A stretch of 64,000 nt of DNA from Mycolicibacterium litorale (GCF_014218295.1 NZ_AP023287.1:4154001-4218000), one strand, 5' to 3'. Shown: positions 1 to 9,237, numbered from the stretch's first letter. Notes: generated from the letters alone by a model not told the origin. Made by a program: numbers and translations.

Positions 1-1
1 C

Positions 2-862
2 GGTGCGCAGATCGAATCGTTGCCGCGACCCGAGTCGCGGGCCGCGATTGGTGCGTTCGTCGAAGGACTGTCCCACGGTGTGCCAGTGCGAGTGCAGGTT
101 GAGACGCGTGCGGTGACCACCGCCGTCGCCGGGGCCCGCGGCGCGGTGGCAACGGAATCAGTCGGCCGCCCGCAGTGGTTGTGGCAGGCCGCTGGCATCC
201 CGTTCTATCAGGCGGATTCGCTCACGGTTAGCGGGCCGAAGTTCGCGGCACTGGTGGCCCGCGGCGCGACGGCCGAGGCGGGCACAAAGCCGAACATGAC
301 GGACCCGACGTTGGAAAGTGAGACGTTGGCCGCTTTCGCCGTGGTCGAAGAAATCTCCGACCAGGTGGTCAGGTTCGGTGTCGGTGCGGCGGCGATCACG
401 AACCGTCTCGCGTCGGAGGTGGTTTTCTCAGTGAATTCCGCGTTCGCCGATTCGTTGGAAGCTGCGGCCGGCACCCCGGTCACCTACGCCACGAGCCCGT
501 CGCATATGGCCGACCTGGCAATCGCGCGGGTCTGGGCGAAGACGGGAGCGAAACCGACCGCCCTGCTGGTCAACTCGGCGGACTATCCGCTCCTGGCCGA
601 TAAAGCCGCGGTCGGCCCCGGCGACGGCATCGGCACCGAGGTGGTGAAGTTCAACGGCACGACGTTGGTCGTCAACGATTCGATCACTGCGGGTGTCGCC
701 GTTGCGCTCAACGGTGCCGCGTTCAGCGCGCACGGTACGGACGTGCTGTTGGCCAGTGCGCCCGACCTCGGCACGAACATGATCAAATTGCGCGCTGAGG
801 CCTATGCGGCCTTGCTGCAACATGACGAAGGTGCCATCGTCGCGGTCGACCTCGCGGCCTAA
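2..862 (+). CDS. Phage-type major capsid protein, C-terminal part (5' end outside window)
   Basis: The frame is already open at the window edge, so the true start probably lies upstream. A TTG at 20 is only the first possible start inside the window. About 285 residues are visible. The order resembles an HK97-fold capsid core: a variable region with a short beta-rich segment (VTYATSPSHMADLAIARVWA), then an A-domain-like stretch and a C-terminal segment (NMIKLRAEAYAALLQHDEGA) typical of mycobacterial prophage capsids. The role would be shell assembly in a prophage or a capsid-bearing satellite element. No integrase, terminase or tail gene is visible in the window, and the next genes are chromosomal housekeeping genes, so this is the right end of a phage-derived segment. 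Assignment is by sequence character only; a cryptic encapsulated element is the main alternative. Confidence 0.55.
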   Translation, partial: GAQIESLPRPESRAAIGAFVEGLSHGVPVRVQVETRAVTTAVAGARGAVATESVGRPQWLWQAAGIPFYQADSLTVSGPKFAALVARGATAEAGTKPNMTDPTLESETLAAFAVVEEISDQVVRFGVGAAAITNRLASEVVFSVNSAFADSLEAAAGTPVTYATSPSHMADLAIARVWAKTGAKPTALLVNSADYPLLADKAAVGPGDGIGTEVVKFNGTTLVVNDSITAGVAVALNGAAFSAHGTDVLLASAPDLGTNMIKLRAEAYAALLQHDEGAIVAVDLAA

Positions 863-869
863 AGAAGCT

Positions 870-918
870 GAGGCCGACCGCCGTTTCCTCCTCGGAGCCG
901 GTGGTGGCGGTCGGCCTC
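870..918 (+). terminator. Strong hairpin after the capsid gene
   Basis: A perfect 13-bp inverted repeat (GAGGCCGACCGCC at 870-882 and its complement at 906-918) with a 23-nt loop starts 7 nt after the capsid stop codon. There is no clear U-tract, which is common for mycobacterial terminators. It probably ends capsid transcription and marks the right limit of the phage-derived transcript. Confidence 0.6.
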
Positions 919-1009
919 TCAGACGCCCGACGCCCGGGGAATCATAGAAATCGGCTGGGACCGGCACACCCCCGACTTTGCTCCCCGGCGTCGGGTCTAT
1001 CCGGGTCTT

Positions 1010-1258
1010 CTATGTCGAGTCGCGGCGAGCGAGCGCGTTGACCCGTTCTTCCTCGATGTAGACGTCGAGCGGGAATTTTGTGCTCTTCGAGATTGAGACG
1101 ACCAGACCAGCGAGATAGGCCGCCACCGCCACCGCATCCGGTACGTCGAGCGATTCGGCGAGCGCCAGGTAGTCAGACGGCGCAGCCTTATCACCGAGTC
1201 GCTGAACCAACTCGATCATGGCGATGCCGTCGAGCGTGCGATCGTGTGAATTTGCCAT
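1010..1258 (-). CDS. Hypothetical protein, 82 aa, downstream of ychF
   Basis: A small acidic protein with a predicted helical middle (residues about 28-58, ending AAYLAGLVVSISK) and no recognised domain. The ATG is preceded at suitable spacing by GGAAAGG, and the gene begins 18 nt after the ychF stop, so it is probably co-transcribed with ychF. It lies between ychF and the phage capsid remnant, so it could belong to either the chromosome or the inserted segment. The hydrophobic stretch is short and contains polar residues, so a membrane span is not certain. No function can be assigned from the sequence. Confidence 0.6.
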   Translation of the reverse strand: MANSHDRTLDGIAMIELVQRLGDKAAPSDYLALAESLDVPDAVAVAAYLAGLVVSISKSTKFPLDVYIEEERVNALARRDST

Positions 1259-1276
1259 TGTTGGGTAGCCTTTCCG

Positions 1277-2368
1277 TTAACCCTTGCTTGTAGACGTTGA
1301 TCCAAACCGGAACTCCACCACGTCCCCGTCGGCCATCACGTAGTCCTTGCCCTCCATGCGGACCTTTCCCGCCGCCTTCGCCGCCGCCATCGAGCCCGCC
1401 TCGACCAGATCGTCGAACGACACGATCTCGGCCTTGATGAAACCCTTCTCGAAGTCGCTGTGGATGACGCCCGCGGCCTTCGGCGCGGTGTCGCCCTGAT
1501 GGATCGTCCAGGCGCGCGCCTCTTTCGGGCCCGCGGTCAGGTAGGTCTGCAACTTGAGGGTGTGGAACCCGGCCCGCGCGAGCGCGTCCAGGCCGCGTTC
1601 GGTCTGGCCGATCGACTCGAGCAATTCCGCGGCCGACTCGTCGTCGAGCTCCTGCAGTTCCGCTTCGATCTTGGCGTCGAGGAACACGCAGTCGGCCGGG
1701 GCCACCAATTCGCGCAACTCGGCCTTGCGGGCCTCGTCGGTCAGCACCGACTCGTCGGCGTTGAACACGTACAGGAACGGTTTGGTGGTCATCAGGTTCA
1801 GCTCGCGCAGCAGGCTGGCGTCGGTGCCTGCGGCGAACAGCGTCTTGCCGCCGTTGAGCACCTCCTGCGCGGCGACCGCCGCCTCGAGCACGGGCTTGCG
1901 GTCCTTGTTGTTGCGGGCTTCCTTCTCCAGCCGCGGCACCGCCTTCTCCAGCGTCTGCATGTCGGCCAGGATCAACTCGGTCTCGATCACCTCGATGTCG
2001 GACTTCGGGTCGACCTTCCCGTCGACGTGGACCACGTCGTCGTCGGCGAAGACGCGCACCACCTGGCAGATCGCGTCGCATTCGCGGATGTTGGCGAGGA
2101 ACTTGTTGCCCAACCCGGCGCCTTCCGACGCCCCCTTAACGATGCCGGCGATGTCGACGAACGTCACGGGCGCGGGCACGATCTTCTCCGAGCCGAACAT
2201 CTCGGCCAGCTTGTCGAGCCGGGGATCCGGCAGCGCGACCACACCTTCGTTCGGCTCGATCGTCGCGAACGGGTAGTTCGCCGCCAGCACGTTGTTGCGC
2301 GTCAGCGCGTTGAACAGAGTCGACTTGCCCACGTTCGGCAGTCCGACGATTCCGAGGTTGAGGCCCAC
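1277..2368 (-). CDS. ychF: Redox-regulated ATPase/GTPase YchF (OLA1 family)
   Basis: A universally conserved P-loop NTPase of the Obg/OLA1 group that associates with ribosomes and prefers ATP. The G1 motif GLPNVGKST is at residues about 8-16, followed by the switch region (NYPFATIEPNEGVV) and the DIAGIVKGAS segment. The C-terminal TGS-like domain ends with an EFRFGSTSTSKG tail. The frame stays open upstream, but family N-termini begin at xGLNLGIVGLPN, so the GTG at 2368 is chosen. This gives 363 aa, the usual family length. The gene is divergent from the DUF6542-type membrane gene, with an 83-nt interval that must hold both promoters. In M. tuberculosis the equivalent is Rv1112. Confidence 0.93.
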   Translation of the reverse strand: MGLNLGIVGLPNVGKSTLFNALTRNNVLAANYPFATIEPNEGVVALPDPRLDKLAEMFGSEKIVPAPVTFVDIAGIVKGASEGAGLGNKFLANIRECDAICQVVRVFADDDVVHVDGKVDPKSDIEVIETELILADMQTLEKAVPRLEKEARNNKDRKPVLEAAVAAQEVLNGGKTLFAAGTDASLLRELNLMTTKPFLYVFNADESVLTDEARKAELRELVAPADCVFLDAKIEAELQELDDESAAELLESIGQTERGLDALARAGFHTLKLQTYLTAGPKEARAWTIHQGDTAPKAAGVIHSDFEKGFIKAEIVSFDDLVEAGSMAAAKAAGKVRMEGKDYVMADGDVVEFRFGSTSTSKG

Positions 2369-2451
2369 AGGGACCACAGTCTGCCAGAGCGTGACGGGCT
2401 CGCCGCGCGCGCTGGAAGCGCGCATGGACACCGAGCCGGTACGGTCTAGCT

Positions 2452-3615
2452 GTGTCCGGACAGCGCGCACGGTCGGCAGTGCCGGCCGACCAACGCTCTG
2501 TGCACCCCCTTTTCCCAGGTCTGCCGTGGTGGGGTGCCGTGGTGTTGGCGTTCACCACCACCGCGGTCGGCTTCGCCTTCGACGCCGGTTCGGGCAGCCG
2601 CGAGCTGGGCGGCGTCTTCGCCGCCTGCTACGTCATCGGCTGTCTGCTCGCGGTCCTGGTGGTCCGCCAGGCCAGCATCTTCACCGCCGTCATCCAGCCG
2701 CCGCTACTGCTGTTCGTCACCGTTCCCGGCGCCTATTTCCTGTTCCACGGCTCCGAGATCCACGGCGTCAAGGATCTCGCGATCAACTGCGGCTATCCGC
2801 TGATCGAACGGTTCCCGCTGATGTTCTTCACCTCGGCGGCGATCCTGCTCATCGGCATGGGGCGCTGGTACCTGGGGATGTCGTCGCGCCGGACGACGGC
2901 GACACCGACCACCGCCAAGCGCGCGACCACCTCCGCGAGGAAGACGAAGGCCGCGGACACGGCTGGGCACGCAGGCCTCGTCGCGGCGCTCAAGGGCAAG
3001 GTGTCCGGCCTGATCGCCGCACCCGCCGGCCCAGCCGACGACGACGAGCCGGACGACGAACCGCCACGCCGGACGCGCAGTGCCGACCGGCCCCGGCGCA
3101 CCGCCAAACCGGCCGCCGAGCGCGCGCGCACGGGCCGCGAATCGGCCCGCGGTGCGGCCGCTCGTAAACCCGCCAAGCGCGCCGCCACGACGTCGCGATC
3201 GCGGCACAACCGTCCACCCGAGACCGAGATCATCGAACCGGTCGTCGACCGGCCGCGGCGCTCCCGCTCGACGTCGCGGGCGTCGGACTCCCCCGAACCG
3301 CGCCGGCGCTCACGCAGCCAGGCGCCGCGGGAAGGCCGCGAGCCACGCGAAGGCCGGGAACCGCGCGACCCCCGCAAGCTGCCGCCGCGCGAACGGCGCT
3401 CGACCTACGACCGGCCCGAGCGGCGGCGGCGCCTCGACGGCTACGAGCCCTACGAGCCGCTGGAACCCCACAGCCGCAACGGCAGCTCCAACCACCACCC
3501 GATCTCGCGCGTGCGCTACCGCGGCGCCGACGACGAGGACGAGCGCACCCAGGACACCGGCCGTCCGCGGGCCCGGCGCAGCTGGGAGGCCGACGCCTGG
3601 GAGTACGACGTCTAG
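2452..3615 (+). CDS. DUF6542-type membrane protein with long basic/acidic C-terminal tail
   Basis: The N-terminal ~140 residues contain four probable membrane helices (about residues 26-42, 50-70, 78-98 and 120-138). They are followed by about 240 residues of low-complexity sequence rich in Arg, Pro, Asp and Glu, with RRTRSADRPRR-like and PREGREPREGRE repeats. This layout fits the actinobacterial DUF6542 family (Rv1111c position). The GTG at 2452 is the start. The tail is probably cytoplasmic and disordered and may bind nucleic acid or acidic partners; that is inference. The gene converges on a small zinc-ribbon gene with one base between the stop codons. Confidence 0.8.
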   Translation: MSGQRARSAVPADQRSVHPLFPGLPWWGAVVLAFTTTAVGFAFDAGSGSRELGGVFAACYVIGCLLAVLVVRQASIFTAVIQPPLLLFVTVPGAYFLFHGSEIHGVKDLAINCGYPLIERFPLMFFTSAAILLIGMGRWYLGMSSRRTTATPTTAKRATTSARKTKAADTAGHAGLVAALKGKVSGLIAAPAGPADDDEPDDEPPRRTRSADRPRRTAKPAAERARTGRESARGAAARKPAKRAATTSRSRHNRPPETEIIEPVVDRPRRSRSTSRASDSPEPRRRSRSQAPREGREPREGREPRDPRKLPPRERRSTYDRPERRRRLDGYEPYEPLEPHSRNGSSNHHPISRVRYRGADDEDERTQDTGRPRARRSWEADAWEYDV

Positions 3616-3616
3616 T

Positions 3617-3823
3617 TCAGACGGCGACGGACGTGCCGCAGATACCGCAGACCTCGAACTGCCTGCGCTTCCAGCGGGCCACCGGGATGAAGAACAGCGT
3701 GAACTGCTTGAACTGACGCATGCGCTGCCACTGCGTGGTGTTGTGGCAGCGAGGACAGGTGCGGGTCCCCCCTGGGCCGAGGTACTGCTGCTTGGTCGCG
3801 AGGCCGAACAGGAAGAAGAACAC
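3617..3823 (-). CDS. Small zinc-ribbon protein, 68 aa
   Basis: The protein has two Cys pairs, CPRC near residue 22 and CGIC near residue 61, consistent with one zinc ribbon. Between them is a hydrophobic, basic stretch (QFTLFFIPVARWKRR). The N-terminus (FFFLFGLATKQQYLG) is very hydrophobic and could anchor it to the membrane. The GTG at 3823 is preceded by a G-rich Shine-Dalgarno-like run (TGGGGG). The longer open frame upstream overlaps ispH coding sequence and is rejected. Such proteins are common and uncharacterised in mycobacteria. Confidence 0.75.
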   Translation of the reverse strand: MFFFLFGLATKQQYLGPGGTRTCPRCHNTTQWQRMRQFKQFTLFFIPVARWKRRQFEVCGICGTSVAV

Positions 3824-3858
3824 GCCCCCAGGCCTAGGGGCGGTCGACGGCGGCGCCG

Positions 3859-4860
3859 CTAGGTGCGCGCGGGACGGATCTCCCGGGGCAGGGCGAACAC
3901 CAGCGTCTCGTTGGCGGTGGTGACCGGCTGCACGGTGTCGTAGCCGTATTCGGCGAGCCGCTCGAGCACGCCCCGCACCAGGACCTCGGGCACCGACGCG
4001 CCGGAGGTCACGCCCACCGTCGTGACGCCCTCCAGCCACGCCGGATCGATGTCCTCGGCGTAGTCGACCAGGTGGGCCGCGTCGGAGCCGGCGCCGAGCG
4101 CCACCTCGACCAACCGCACCGAGTTCGACGAGTTCTTCGAGCCGACGACGATGACCAGTTCGCACTCGGGCGCCATCGCCTTGACCGCGACCTGTCGGTT
4201 CTGCGTGGCGTAGCAGATGTCGTCGCTGGGCGGATCCTGCAGCGTCGGGAACTTCTCGCGCAGCCGCCGCACGGTCTCCATGGTCTCGTCGACGCTCAGC
4301 GTGGTCTGCGACAGCCAGATGACCTTGTTCGGGTCGCGCACGGTGACCTTGTCCACCGCGTCGGGGTTGTCGACGACCTGCACGTGGTCGGGCGCCTCAC
4401 CGGCGGTGCCGACGACCTCCTCATGGCCCTCGTGGCCGACGAGCAGGATGTCGTAATCGTCGCGGGCGAAGCGTTTGGCCTCGTTGTGCACCTTCGTCAC
4501 CAGCGGGCAGGTGGCGTCGATGGTCTTGAGGTTGCGGGCGGCGGCCTCTTCGTGGACCGTGGGCGCGACGCCGTGAGCGGAGAACACCACGATCGCGCCC
4601 TCGGGCACCTCGTCGGTCTGTTCGACGAAGACGGCACCGGCCTTGGCGAGCGTCTCCACCACATAGCGGTTGTGCACGATCTCGTGGCGGACGTAGACCG
4701 GAGCGCCGTGCTTCTCCAGCGCGCGCTCGACGGTCTCCACGGCGCGGTCCACGCCGGCGCAGTAGCCGCGCGGTTCGGCCAGCAGAACCCGCTTACCGGA
4801 CACGCCGCCAGTGACCGAGCTGGACGCACCAGGAATCCCCATGTTGATCGTCGACGGCAT
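3859..4860 (-). CDS. ispH: 4-hydroxy-3-methylbut-2-enyl diphosphate reductase
   Basis: Last step of the MEP isoprenoid pathway: an iron-sulfur reductase converting HMBPP to IPP and DMAPP. The three cluster cysteines are visible as Cys34 ([11 protein letters not shown]), Cys118 ([11 protein letters not shown]) and Cys216 ([11 protein letters not shown]). The substrate-binding SAHG and GHEGHEE motifs are present. The length of 333 aa is normal, and the N-terminal [13 protein letters not shown] matches the style of the M. tuberculosis LytB2 (Rv1110) start. It is divergent from the lipid-droplet-type gene. The Z-farnesyl diphosphate synthase near 35 kb uses the product line of this pathway. Confidence 0.95.
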   Translation of the reverse strand: MPSTINMGIPGASSSVTGGVSGKRVLLAEPRGYCAGVDRAVETVERALEKHGAPVYVRHEIVHNRYVVETLAKAGAVFVEQTDEVPEGAIVVFSAHGVAPTVHEEAAARNLKTIDATCPLVTKVHNEAKRFARDDYDILLVGHEGHEEVVGTAGEAPDHVQVVDNPDAVDKVTVRDPNKVIWLSQTTLSVDETMETVRRLREKFPTLQDPPSDDICYATQNRQVAVKAMAPECELVIVVGSKNSSNSVRLVEVALGAGSDAAHLVDYAEDIDPAWLEGVTTVGVTSGASVPEVLVRGVLERLAEYGYDTVQPVTTANETLVFALPREIRPART

Positions 4861-4913
4861 GGCTCCCAGGGTACTGACCGATGCGACCGCCCGCCCAGCC
4901 GTAGGCTGTCGGC

Positions 4914-5477
4914 ATGGCTACTGCACCCTATGGGGTTCGTCTGCTGGTCGGCGCCGCCGTCACCGCGGTCGAGGAAACCCGCAAGCTGCCACACACGATC
5001 CTGATGTATCCGATGACGGTGGCCAGCCAGGTCGCCAGCATCGTGATCCATCTGCAGCAGAACCTCGCCGACCTGGTCAACAAGGGCGACGAGACGCTGG
5101 AAAACCTGTTCCCGCCCAAGGACGAGCAGCCGGAGTGGGCGACGTTCGACGAGGACGACACGGACTCGGCGACGTCGGCCACCGACGGGGAGCGGCGCAC
5201 GGAGGGACGTTTCGCGCTGTACTCCACCGGTGAGCCGGAGACCTCGGACGCCGACGGGTCCGGCGCGCCGAAGCAGGCGTCCGCGGCGACCGACACGCCG
5301 GCGATCGTCACCGAGCTGGACTACGAGTCGCTGACCCTGGCGCAGTTGCGTGCCCGGCTGCCGTCGATGAGCGTCGACGACCTCGAGGCGCTGCTCGCCT
5401 ACGAGGGCGCCACCCGTTCACGCGCACCGTTCCAGACCCTGCTGGCGAACCGGATCACGCGCGCCACCGCCAAGTGA
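4914..5477 (+). CDS. Lipid droplet-associated-type protein (Rv1109c-like)
   Basis: The N-terminal ~65 residues are amphipathic helices ([20 protein letters not shown], then [21 protein letters not shown]). An acidic, Ser/Thr-rich linker follows. The C-terminal ~45-residue module ([20 protein letters not shown]) resembles the small helical SAP/Rho-N-like fold. The layout and the position beside xseA match Rv1109c, which has been annotated as lipid droplet-associated. The amphipathic N-terminus would fit a phospholipid-monolayer surface. The stop codon overlaps the xseA GTG, so translation of the two is probably coupled. Confidence 0.7.
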   Translation: MATAPYGVRLLVGAAVTAVEETRKLPHTILMYPMTVASQVASIVIHLQQNLADLVNKGDETLENLFPPKDEQPEWATFDEDDTDSATSATDGERRTEGRFALYSTGEPETSDADGSGAPKQASAATDTPAIVTELDYESLTLAQLRARLPSMSVDDLEALLAYEGATRSRAPFQTLLANRITRATAK

Positions 5478-6703
5478 CCGACCCCGAACAGGGCAAGTCT
5501 CCCGAGAACCCCTGGCCGGTCCGGGCGGTCGCGACTCGCGTCGCCAAGTACATCGACCGGCTCGGCATGGTCTGGATCGAAGGTCAGCTCACCGAACTCA
5601 AGCTGCGCCAGACGACCGCGTGGATGGTCCTGCGTGATCCCGCCGCCGACATGTCGCTGTCGGTGAGCTGCCCACGCGACCTCGTGGCGAACGCCCCGGT
5701 GCCGCTGTCGGAGGGCACCCAGGTGATCGTGCTGGGCAAACCGCAGTTCTACACCCGCAACGGTTCGTTCAGCCTGCGGATCAGCGAGATCCGCGCCGTC
5801 GGCATCGGGGAACTGCTGGCCCGTATCGACCGGCTGCGCCGCCTGCTCGACGCGGAGGGGCTGTTCGATCCGCGGCTCAAGCGGCCCATCCCGTTCCTTC
5901 CCGGCACGATCGGGCTGATCACCGGGCGGGCCAGCCACGCCGAACGCGACGTGATGACGGTCGCGGCCAACCGGTGGCCCGCGGTCCGGTTCGCGGTCCG
6001 CAACACCATCGTCCAGGGACCCAACGCGGTGCCGCAGATCGTGGCCGCCCTGCGCGAACTGGACCGGGACCGCGACGTGGACGTCATCGTGCTGGCCCGC
6101 GGGGGTGGCAGCGTCGAGGACCTGCTGCCGTTCTCCGACGAGACGCTGTGCCGGGAGATCGCCGCGTGCACCACCCCTGTGGTCAGCGCGGTCGGCCACG
6201 AACCCGACAACCCGCTGTGTGACCTGGTGGCCGATCTGCGCGCCGCCACCCCCACCGACGCCGCCAAGCGCCTCGTCCCCGACGCCGCCGCCGAACAGGC
6301 CTTCGTCGCCGACCTGCGCCACCGCAGTGCCCGAGCGCTGCGGCACTGGGTGCACCGCGAGCAGCACCACCTCGACCAGTTGCGCAGCCGACCGGTGCTC
6401 GCGCGGCCGCTGCAGGCGGTCGACGCGCGGGCCGACGAGGTGCACCGCGCGGTGGCCGCGGCCCGCCGCGACGTGCGCCGCATGGTGGCGGTGGAATCGG
6501 AACGTGTCGGCCACCTGGCGGCCCGACTGACGACGCTCGGGCCCGCCGCCACCCTCGCGCGCGGCTATGCGGTCGTCCAGACGATGCCCGGCGCCCAGGT
6601 GCTGCGGGCAACGGGCGATGCGCCGGCGGGCACCCACCTGCGGATCCGGGTGGCCGACGGTGCGATCACAGCGGTGAGTGAGGGAGCAGATGAAGCCCAT
6701 TAG
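5474..6703 (+). CDS. xseA: Exodeoxyribonuclease VII large subunit
   Basis: Catalytic subunit of the single-strand-specific exonuclease VII. The order is an OB-fold (residues ~15-115, [19 protein letters not shown]...[10 protein letters not shown]), the catalytic domain with [14 protein letters not shown] and the [16 protein letters not shown] motif, and a coiled coil (about 280-360) that binds XseB. It ends with the TLARGYAVV segment. At 409 aa it is slightly shorter than the E. coli protein but typical for actinobacteria. The GTG start overlaps the previous stop as GTGA, and the 3' end overlaps xseB, so this is a tightly coupled operon. Confidence 0.95.
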   Translation: MTDPEQGKSPENPWPVRAVATRVAKYIDRLGMVWIEGQLTELKLRQTTAWMVLRDPAADMSLSVSCPRDLVANAPVPLSEGTQVIVLGKPQFYTRNGSFSLRISEIRAVGIGELLARIDRLRRLLDAEGLFDPRLKRPIPFLPGTIGLITGRASHAERDVMTVAANRWPAVRFAVRNTIVQGPNAVPQIVAALRELDRDRDVDVIVLARGGGSVEDLLPFSDETLCREIAACTTPVVSAVGHEPDNPLCDLVADLRAATPTDAAKRLVPDAAAEQAFVADLRHRSARALRHWVHREQHHLDQLRSRPVLARPLQAVDARADEVHRAVAAARRDVRRMVAVESERVGHLAARLTTLGPAATLARGYAVVQTMPGAQVLRATGDAPAGTHLRIRVADGAITAVSEGADEAH

Positions 6704-6902
6704 TGAGATGGGGTACGAGGAGGCGCGCGACGAACTGGTCGCCGTCGTGCAGCAGCTGGAACAGGGCGGCCTCGATCTGGATTCATCGCTGAAGCTCTGG
6801 GAGCGAGGCGAAGTGCTGGCCCGATGCTGTGAACAGCACTTAGCCGGCGCACGTCAGCGCATCGAGTCCGCACTGGCCGAGCGTGACGCCGAAGACGGTT
6901 GA
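6690..6902 (+). CDS. xseB: Exodeoxyribonuclease VII small subunit
   Basis: A 70-residue two-helix protein with the family pattern [31 protein letters not shown] and a C-terminal helix. It binds the XseA coiled coil. The ATG at 6690 is preceded by GAGGGAGC at good spacing and starts inside xseA (14-nt overlap). A GTG at 6678 in the same frame lacks an equally placed Shine-Dalgarno sequence. Confidence 0.93.
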   Translation: MKPISEMGYEEARDELVAVVQQLEQGGLDLDSSLKLWERGEVLARCCEQHLAGARQRIESALAERDAEDG

Positions 6903-6936
6903 GTCGGCAACCGTTTGCCTGCCGGGGGTACCGAAC

Positions 6937-6950
6937 TAGAACACGTTTCA
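6937..6950. promoter_or_regulatory. KstR operator upstream of 3beta-HSD
   Basis: TAGAACACGTTTCA fits the published KstR pattern TnnAACnnGTTnnA at every fixed position. It lies 14 nt before the start codon of the steroid dehydrogenase gene. KstR is the TetR repressor of cholesterol catabolism and is released by 3-oxo-cholestenoyl-CoA-type ligands. The position suggests direct repression of the downstream gene. Confidence 0.85.
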
Positions 6951-6964
6951 GTTACAGTCGCCCT

Positions 6965-8065
6965 ATGGGCGATGCATCGTTGACGACCGAACTGGGCCGG
7001 GTGCTGGTGACAGGCGGATCCGGATTCGTGGGCGCGAACCTGGTGACCGAACTGCTCGAGCGCGGGCACCCGGTGCGGTCGTTCGACCGGGCGCCGTCGC
7101 CGCTACCGGCGCATCCGCTGTTGGAGACCCTCGAAGGCGACATCTGCGATGCGGAGACCGTGGCGGCCGCGGTCGACGGCGTCGACACCGTCTTCCACAC
7201 CGCCGCGATCATCGATCTCATGGGCGGCGCGTCAGTCACCGAGGAGTACCGCAAGCGCAGTTTCGCGGTCAACGTCGGCGGCACCGAGAACCTCGTGCGG
7301 GCCGCGCAGGCGGCCGGGGTGCAGCGGTTCGTCTACACCGCGTCCAACAGCGTCGTAATGGGCGGTGAGCCCATCGCCGCCGGCGACGAGACGTTGCCGT
7401 ACACCGAGCGGTTCAACGATCTGTACACCGAGACGAAGGTGACCGCGGAGAAGTTCGTCCTCGCGCAGAACGGGGTGGCCGGCATGCTGACGTGTTCGAT
7501 CCGGCCGAGTGGCATCTGGGGCCGCGGCGACCAGACGATGTTCCGCAAGGTGTTCGAGAGCGTGCTGGCCGGCCACGTCAAGGTGCTGGTCGGCAGCAAG
7601 CACGTCAAACTCGACAACTCCTACGTGCACAACCTCGTCCACGGCTTCATCCTCGCCGCCGAACACCTCGTACCGGGCGGCACCGCACCCGGTGAGGCCT
7701 ACTTCATCAACGACGGCGAGCCGGTCAACATGTTCGAGTTCTCCCGGCCGATCGTGGAGGCGTGCGGCGAGCGCTATCCGCGGCTGCGTGTACCGGGCCG
7801 GTTGGTGCACCTCGTGATGACGGTCTGGCAGCGGCTGCACTTCCGCTTCGGGATTCCCAAACCGCCGCTGGAACCCCTTGGCGTGGAACGGATCTACCTC
7901 GACAACTACTTCTCGATCGCCAAGGCCCAACGCGACCTGGGCTACCGGCCGTTGTTCACCACCGAGCAGGCGATGGAGCACTGCCTGCCCTACTACGTCG
8001 AATTGTTCGAGAAGATGAAAGCCGAGCACCGCACATCACCGGCGGTGGCCGTCCCGGCGCGGTGA
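6965..8065 (+). CDS. 3beta-hydroxysteroid dehydrogenase / cholesterol dehydrogenase
   Basis: An extended short-chain dehydrogenase of the 3beta-HSD family (Rv1106c position) that oxidises cholesterol to cholest-4-en-3-one with NAD. The Rossmann motif TGGSGFVGAN is near the N-terminus, the catalytic YxxxK (YTETK) near residue 160, and the C-terminal half is substrate-binding. The ATG at 6965 gives 366 aa, normal for the family. The frame stays open upstream into xseB, but that extension is not family-like. A KstR operator sits directly upstream, linking it to the cholesterol regulon. It converges on a small hypothetical gene 4 nt after its stop. Confidence 0.9.
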   Translation: MGDASLTTELGRVLVTGGSGFVGANLVTELLERGHPVRSFDRAPSPLPAHPLLETLEGDICDAETVAAAVDGVDTVFHTAAIIDLMGGASVTEEYRKRSFAVNVGGTENLVRAAQAAGVQRFVYTASNSVVMGGEPIAAGDETLPYTERFNDLYTETKVTAEKFVLAQNGVAGMLTCSIRPSGIWGRGDQTMFRKVFESVLAGHVKVLVGSKHVKLDNSYVHNLVHGFILAAEHLVPGGTAPGEAYFINDGEPVNMFEFSRPIVEACGERYPRLRVPGRLVHLVMTVWQRLHFRFGIPKPPLEPLGVERIYLDNYFSIAKAQRDLGYRPLFTTEQAMEHCLPYYVELFEKMKAEHRTSPAVAVPAR

Positions 8066-8069
8066 GCGG

Positions 8070-8318
8070 TCAGGACGTCGGCTCAGCCGCCAGACTGTCG
8101 TCGTCGACGAACACCAGCCCCCCGTCGTCGAGTGCGACCGCCCACCGACGAGCCGCTTCGACGATCGTGTGGCCGCCGATTTCGACCGCTTTTCCCGCGG
8201 TGTCAGCAAAATCCTCGACCACCACGCCGTGCTTTTCATGATCAGTTCCCGGATACACCAGCACCCGGGAATCCATCGATATACCGGAATCCCCGCCCGC
8301 ATCGACATTTGTCGTCAT
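8070..8318 (-). CDS. Hypothetical protein, 82 aa
   Basis: A small acidic protein. Residues ~15-75 alternate hydrophobic and charged residues (SRVLVYPGTDHEKHGVVVED, then RWAVALDDGGLVFVDDDSL), which suggests a small beta-barrel. No family was recognised. The ATG at 8318 has a very good Shine-Dalgarno sequence (GGAGGTG), which rules out the longer upstream frame. The start lies in an AT-richer interval that probably holds its own promoter. It converges on the 3beta-HSD gene. Confidence 0.65.
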   Translation of the reverse strand: MTTNVDAGGDSGISMDSRVLVYPGTDHEKHGVVVEDFADTAGKAVEIGGHTIVEAARRWAVALDDGGLVFVDDDSLAAEPTS

Positions 8319-8511
8319 TTCCACACCTCCACACCCACATTCTCCTAGTGAAGTGAAGCACGCCCGCAGGCGGGCAGTGCCGATTCCGCGCATTCGTCAC
8401 GGGTACCGCGGGAGCGGAAAATGCGGTGGCCGGAAAGGGGGCGCGCCGGCAAACTCTATTTCCGGCCGATTGCACGCGAAATATGGACAGCAGCCATTGC
8501 ACGGCGCCGGT

Positions 8512-9237
8512 TCAGGGCCGCACCAGGGGTGCGGCGTCTTCGTCCGGGACGCTCCACTGCACCGCCTGCACCCTGGCGTCGACCGCGAGCACGCCGACCG
8601 CCGCCTCGAGCACCGCGTCGTCGCGCGCCGCGGCCGACAGACGGACGCTGATCTCGACGGTTCCGCCCGCCGCAGGCGTCGACCGCACCGAGGTCAACTG
8701 AAGCCGCGGATCGCCGACAGTCCGCAACAGCAAATCCCGCACGTCGGTGTCGTGGTCGTCGCGGCACACCACCGTCAGCAGGTAGTTCACCGGCGGGTGT
8801 TCCCGGCCGGCCCAGTGTTTGCGGCGGTCCATCGTCTCGGCGAGCGGATGCAGCAGCAGGTTGACCGCCACCACGATGACCGCGCTCGCCAGCGCCTCCC
8901 GCCACAGCCACGCACCGGCGAGCGCTCCCACCGCGGCGGTCGACCACAGCGTGGCCGCGGTGTTGAGGCCGGTCACCGACAGACCCTGTTTCATGATGAC
9001 GCCCGCCCCGAGAAACCCGATGCCCGAGACGATCTGCGCCGCCACCCGGGTGGGGTCGGCGCCGGGGAAGCTGTAGGCGCCCAGGATCAGGTACAGCGCG
9101 GAACCCGTGCTCACCAGCGCCATGGTCTGCAGGCCGGCCATGCGCGAGCGCCACTGCCGCTCGAGGCCGATCAGCACACCCAGCAGGGTCGCCAACCCGA
9201 CACGGGTCAGCAGGTCCACGGCCAGCATGGTTGGCAT
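8512..9237 (-). CDS. mgtC: MgtC/SapB family membrane protein
   Basis: An inner-membrane protein of the MgtC family, associated with adaptation to low magnesium and intracellular survival. The family signature is visible: GVLIGLERQWRSRMAGLQT, RVAAQIVSGIGFLGAGVIMK and GLNTAATLWSTAAVGALAGA. Four or five membrane helices cover residues ~1-145. A C-terminal soluble ACT-like domain (about 155-240) follows. The ATG at 9237 gives 241 aa; a second ATG three codons in is possible. The open frame continues upstream without a stop into a decayed regulator gene. That extension is not MgtC and is excluded. Confidence 0.88.
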   Translation of the reverse strand: MPTMLAVDLLTRVGLATLLGVLIGLERQWRSRMAGLQTMALVSTGSALYLILGAYSFPGADPTRVAAQIVSGIGFLGAGVIMKQGLSVTGLNTAATLWSTAAVGALAGAWLWREALASAVIVVAVNLLLHPLAETMDRRKHWAGREHPPVNYLLTVVCRDDHDTDVRDLLLRTVGDPRLQLTSVRSTPAAGGTVEISVRLSAAARDDAVLEAAVGVLAVDARVQAVQWSVPDEDAAPLVRP

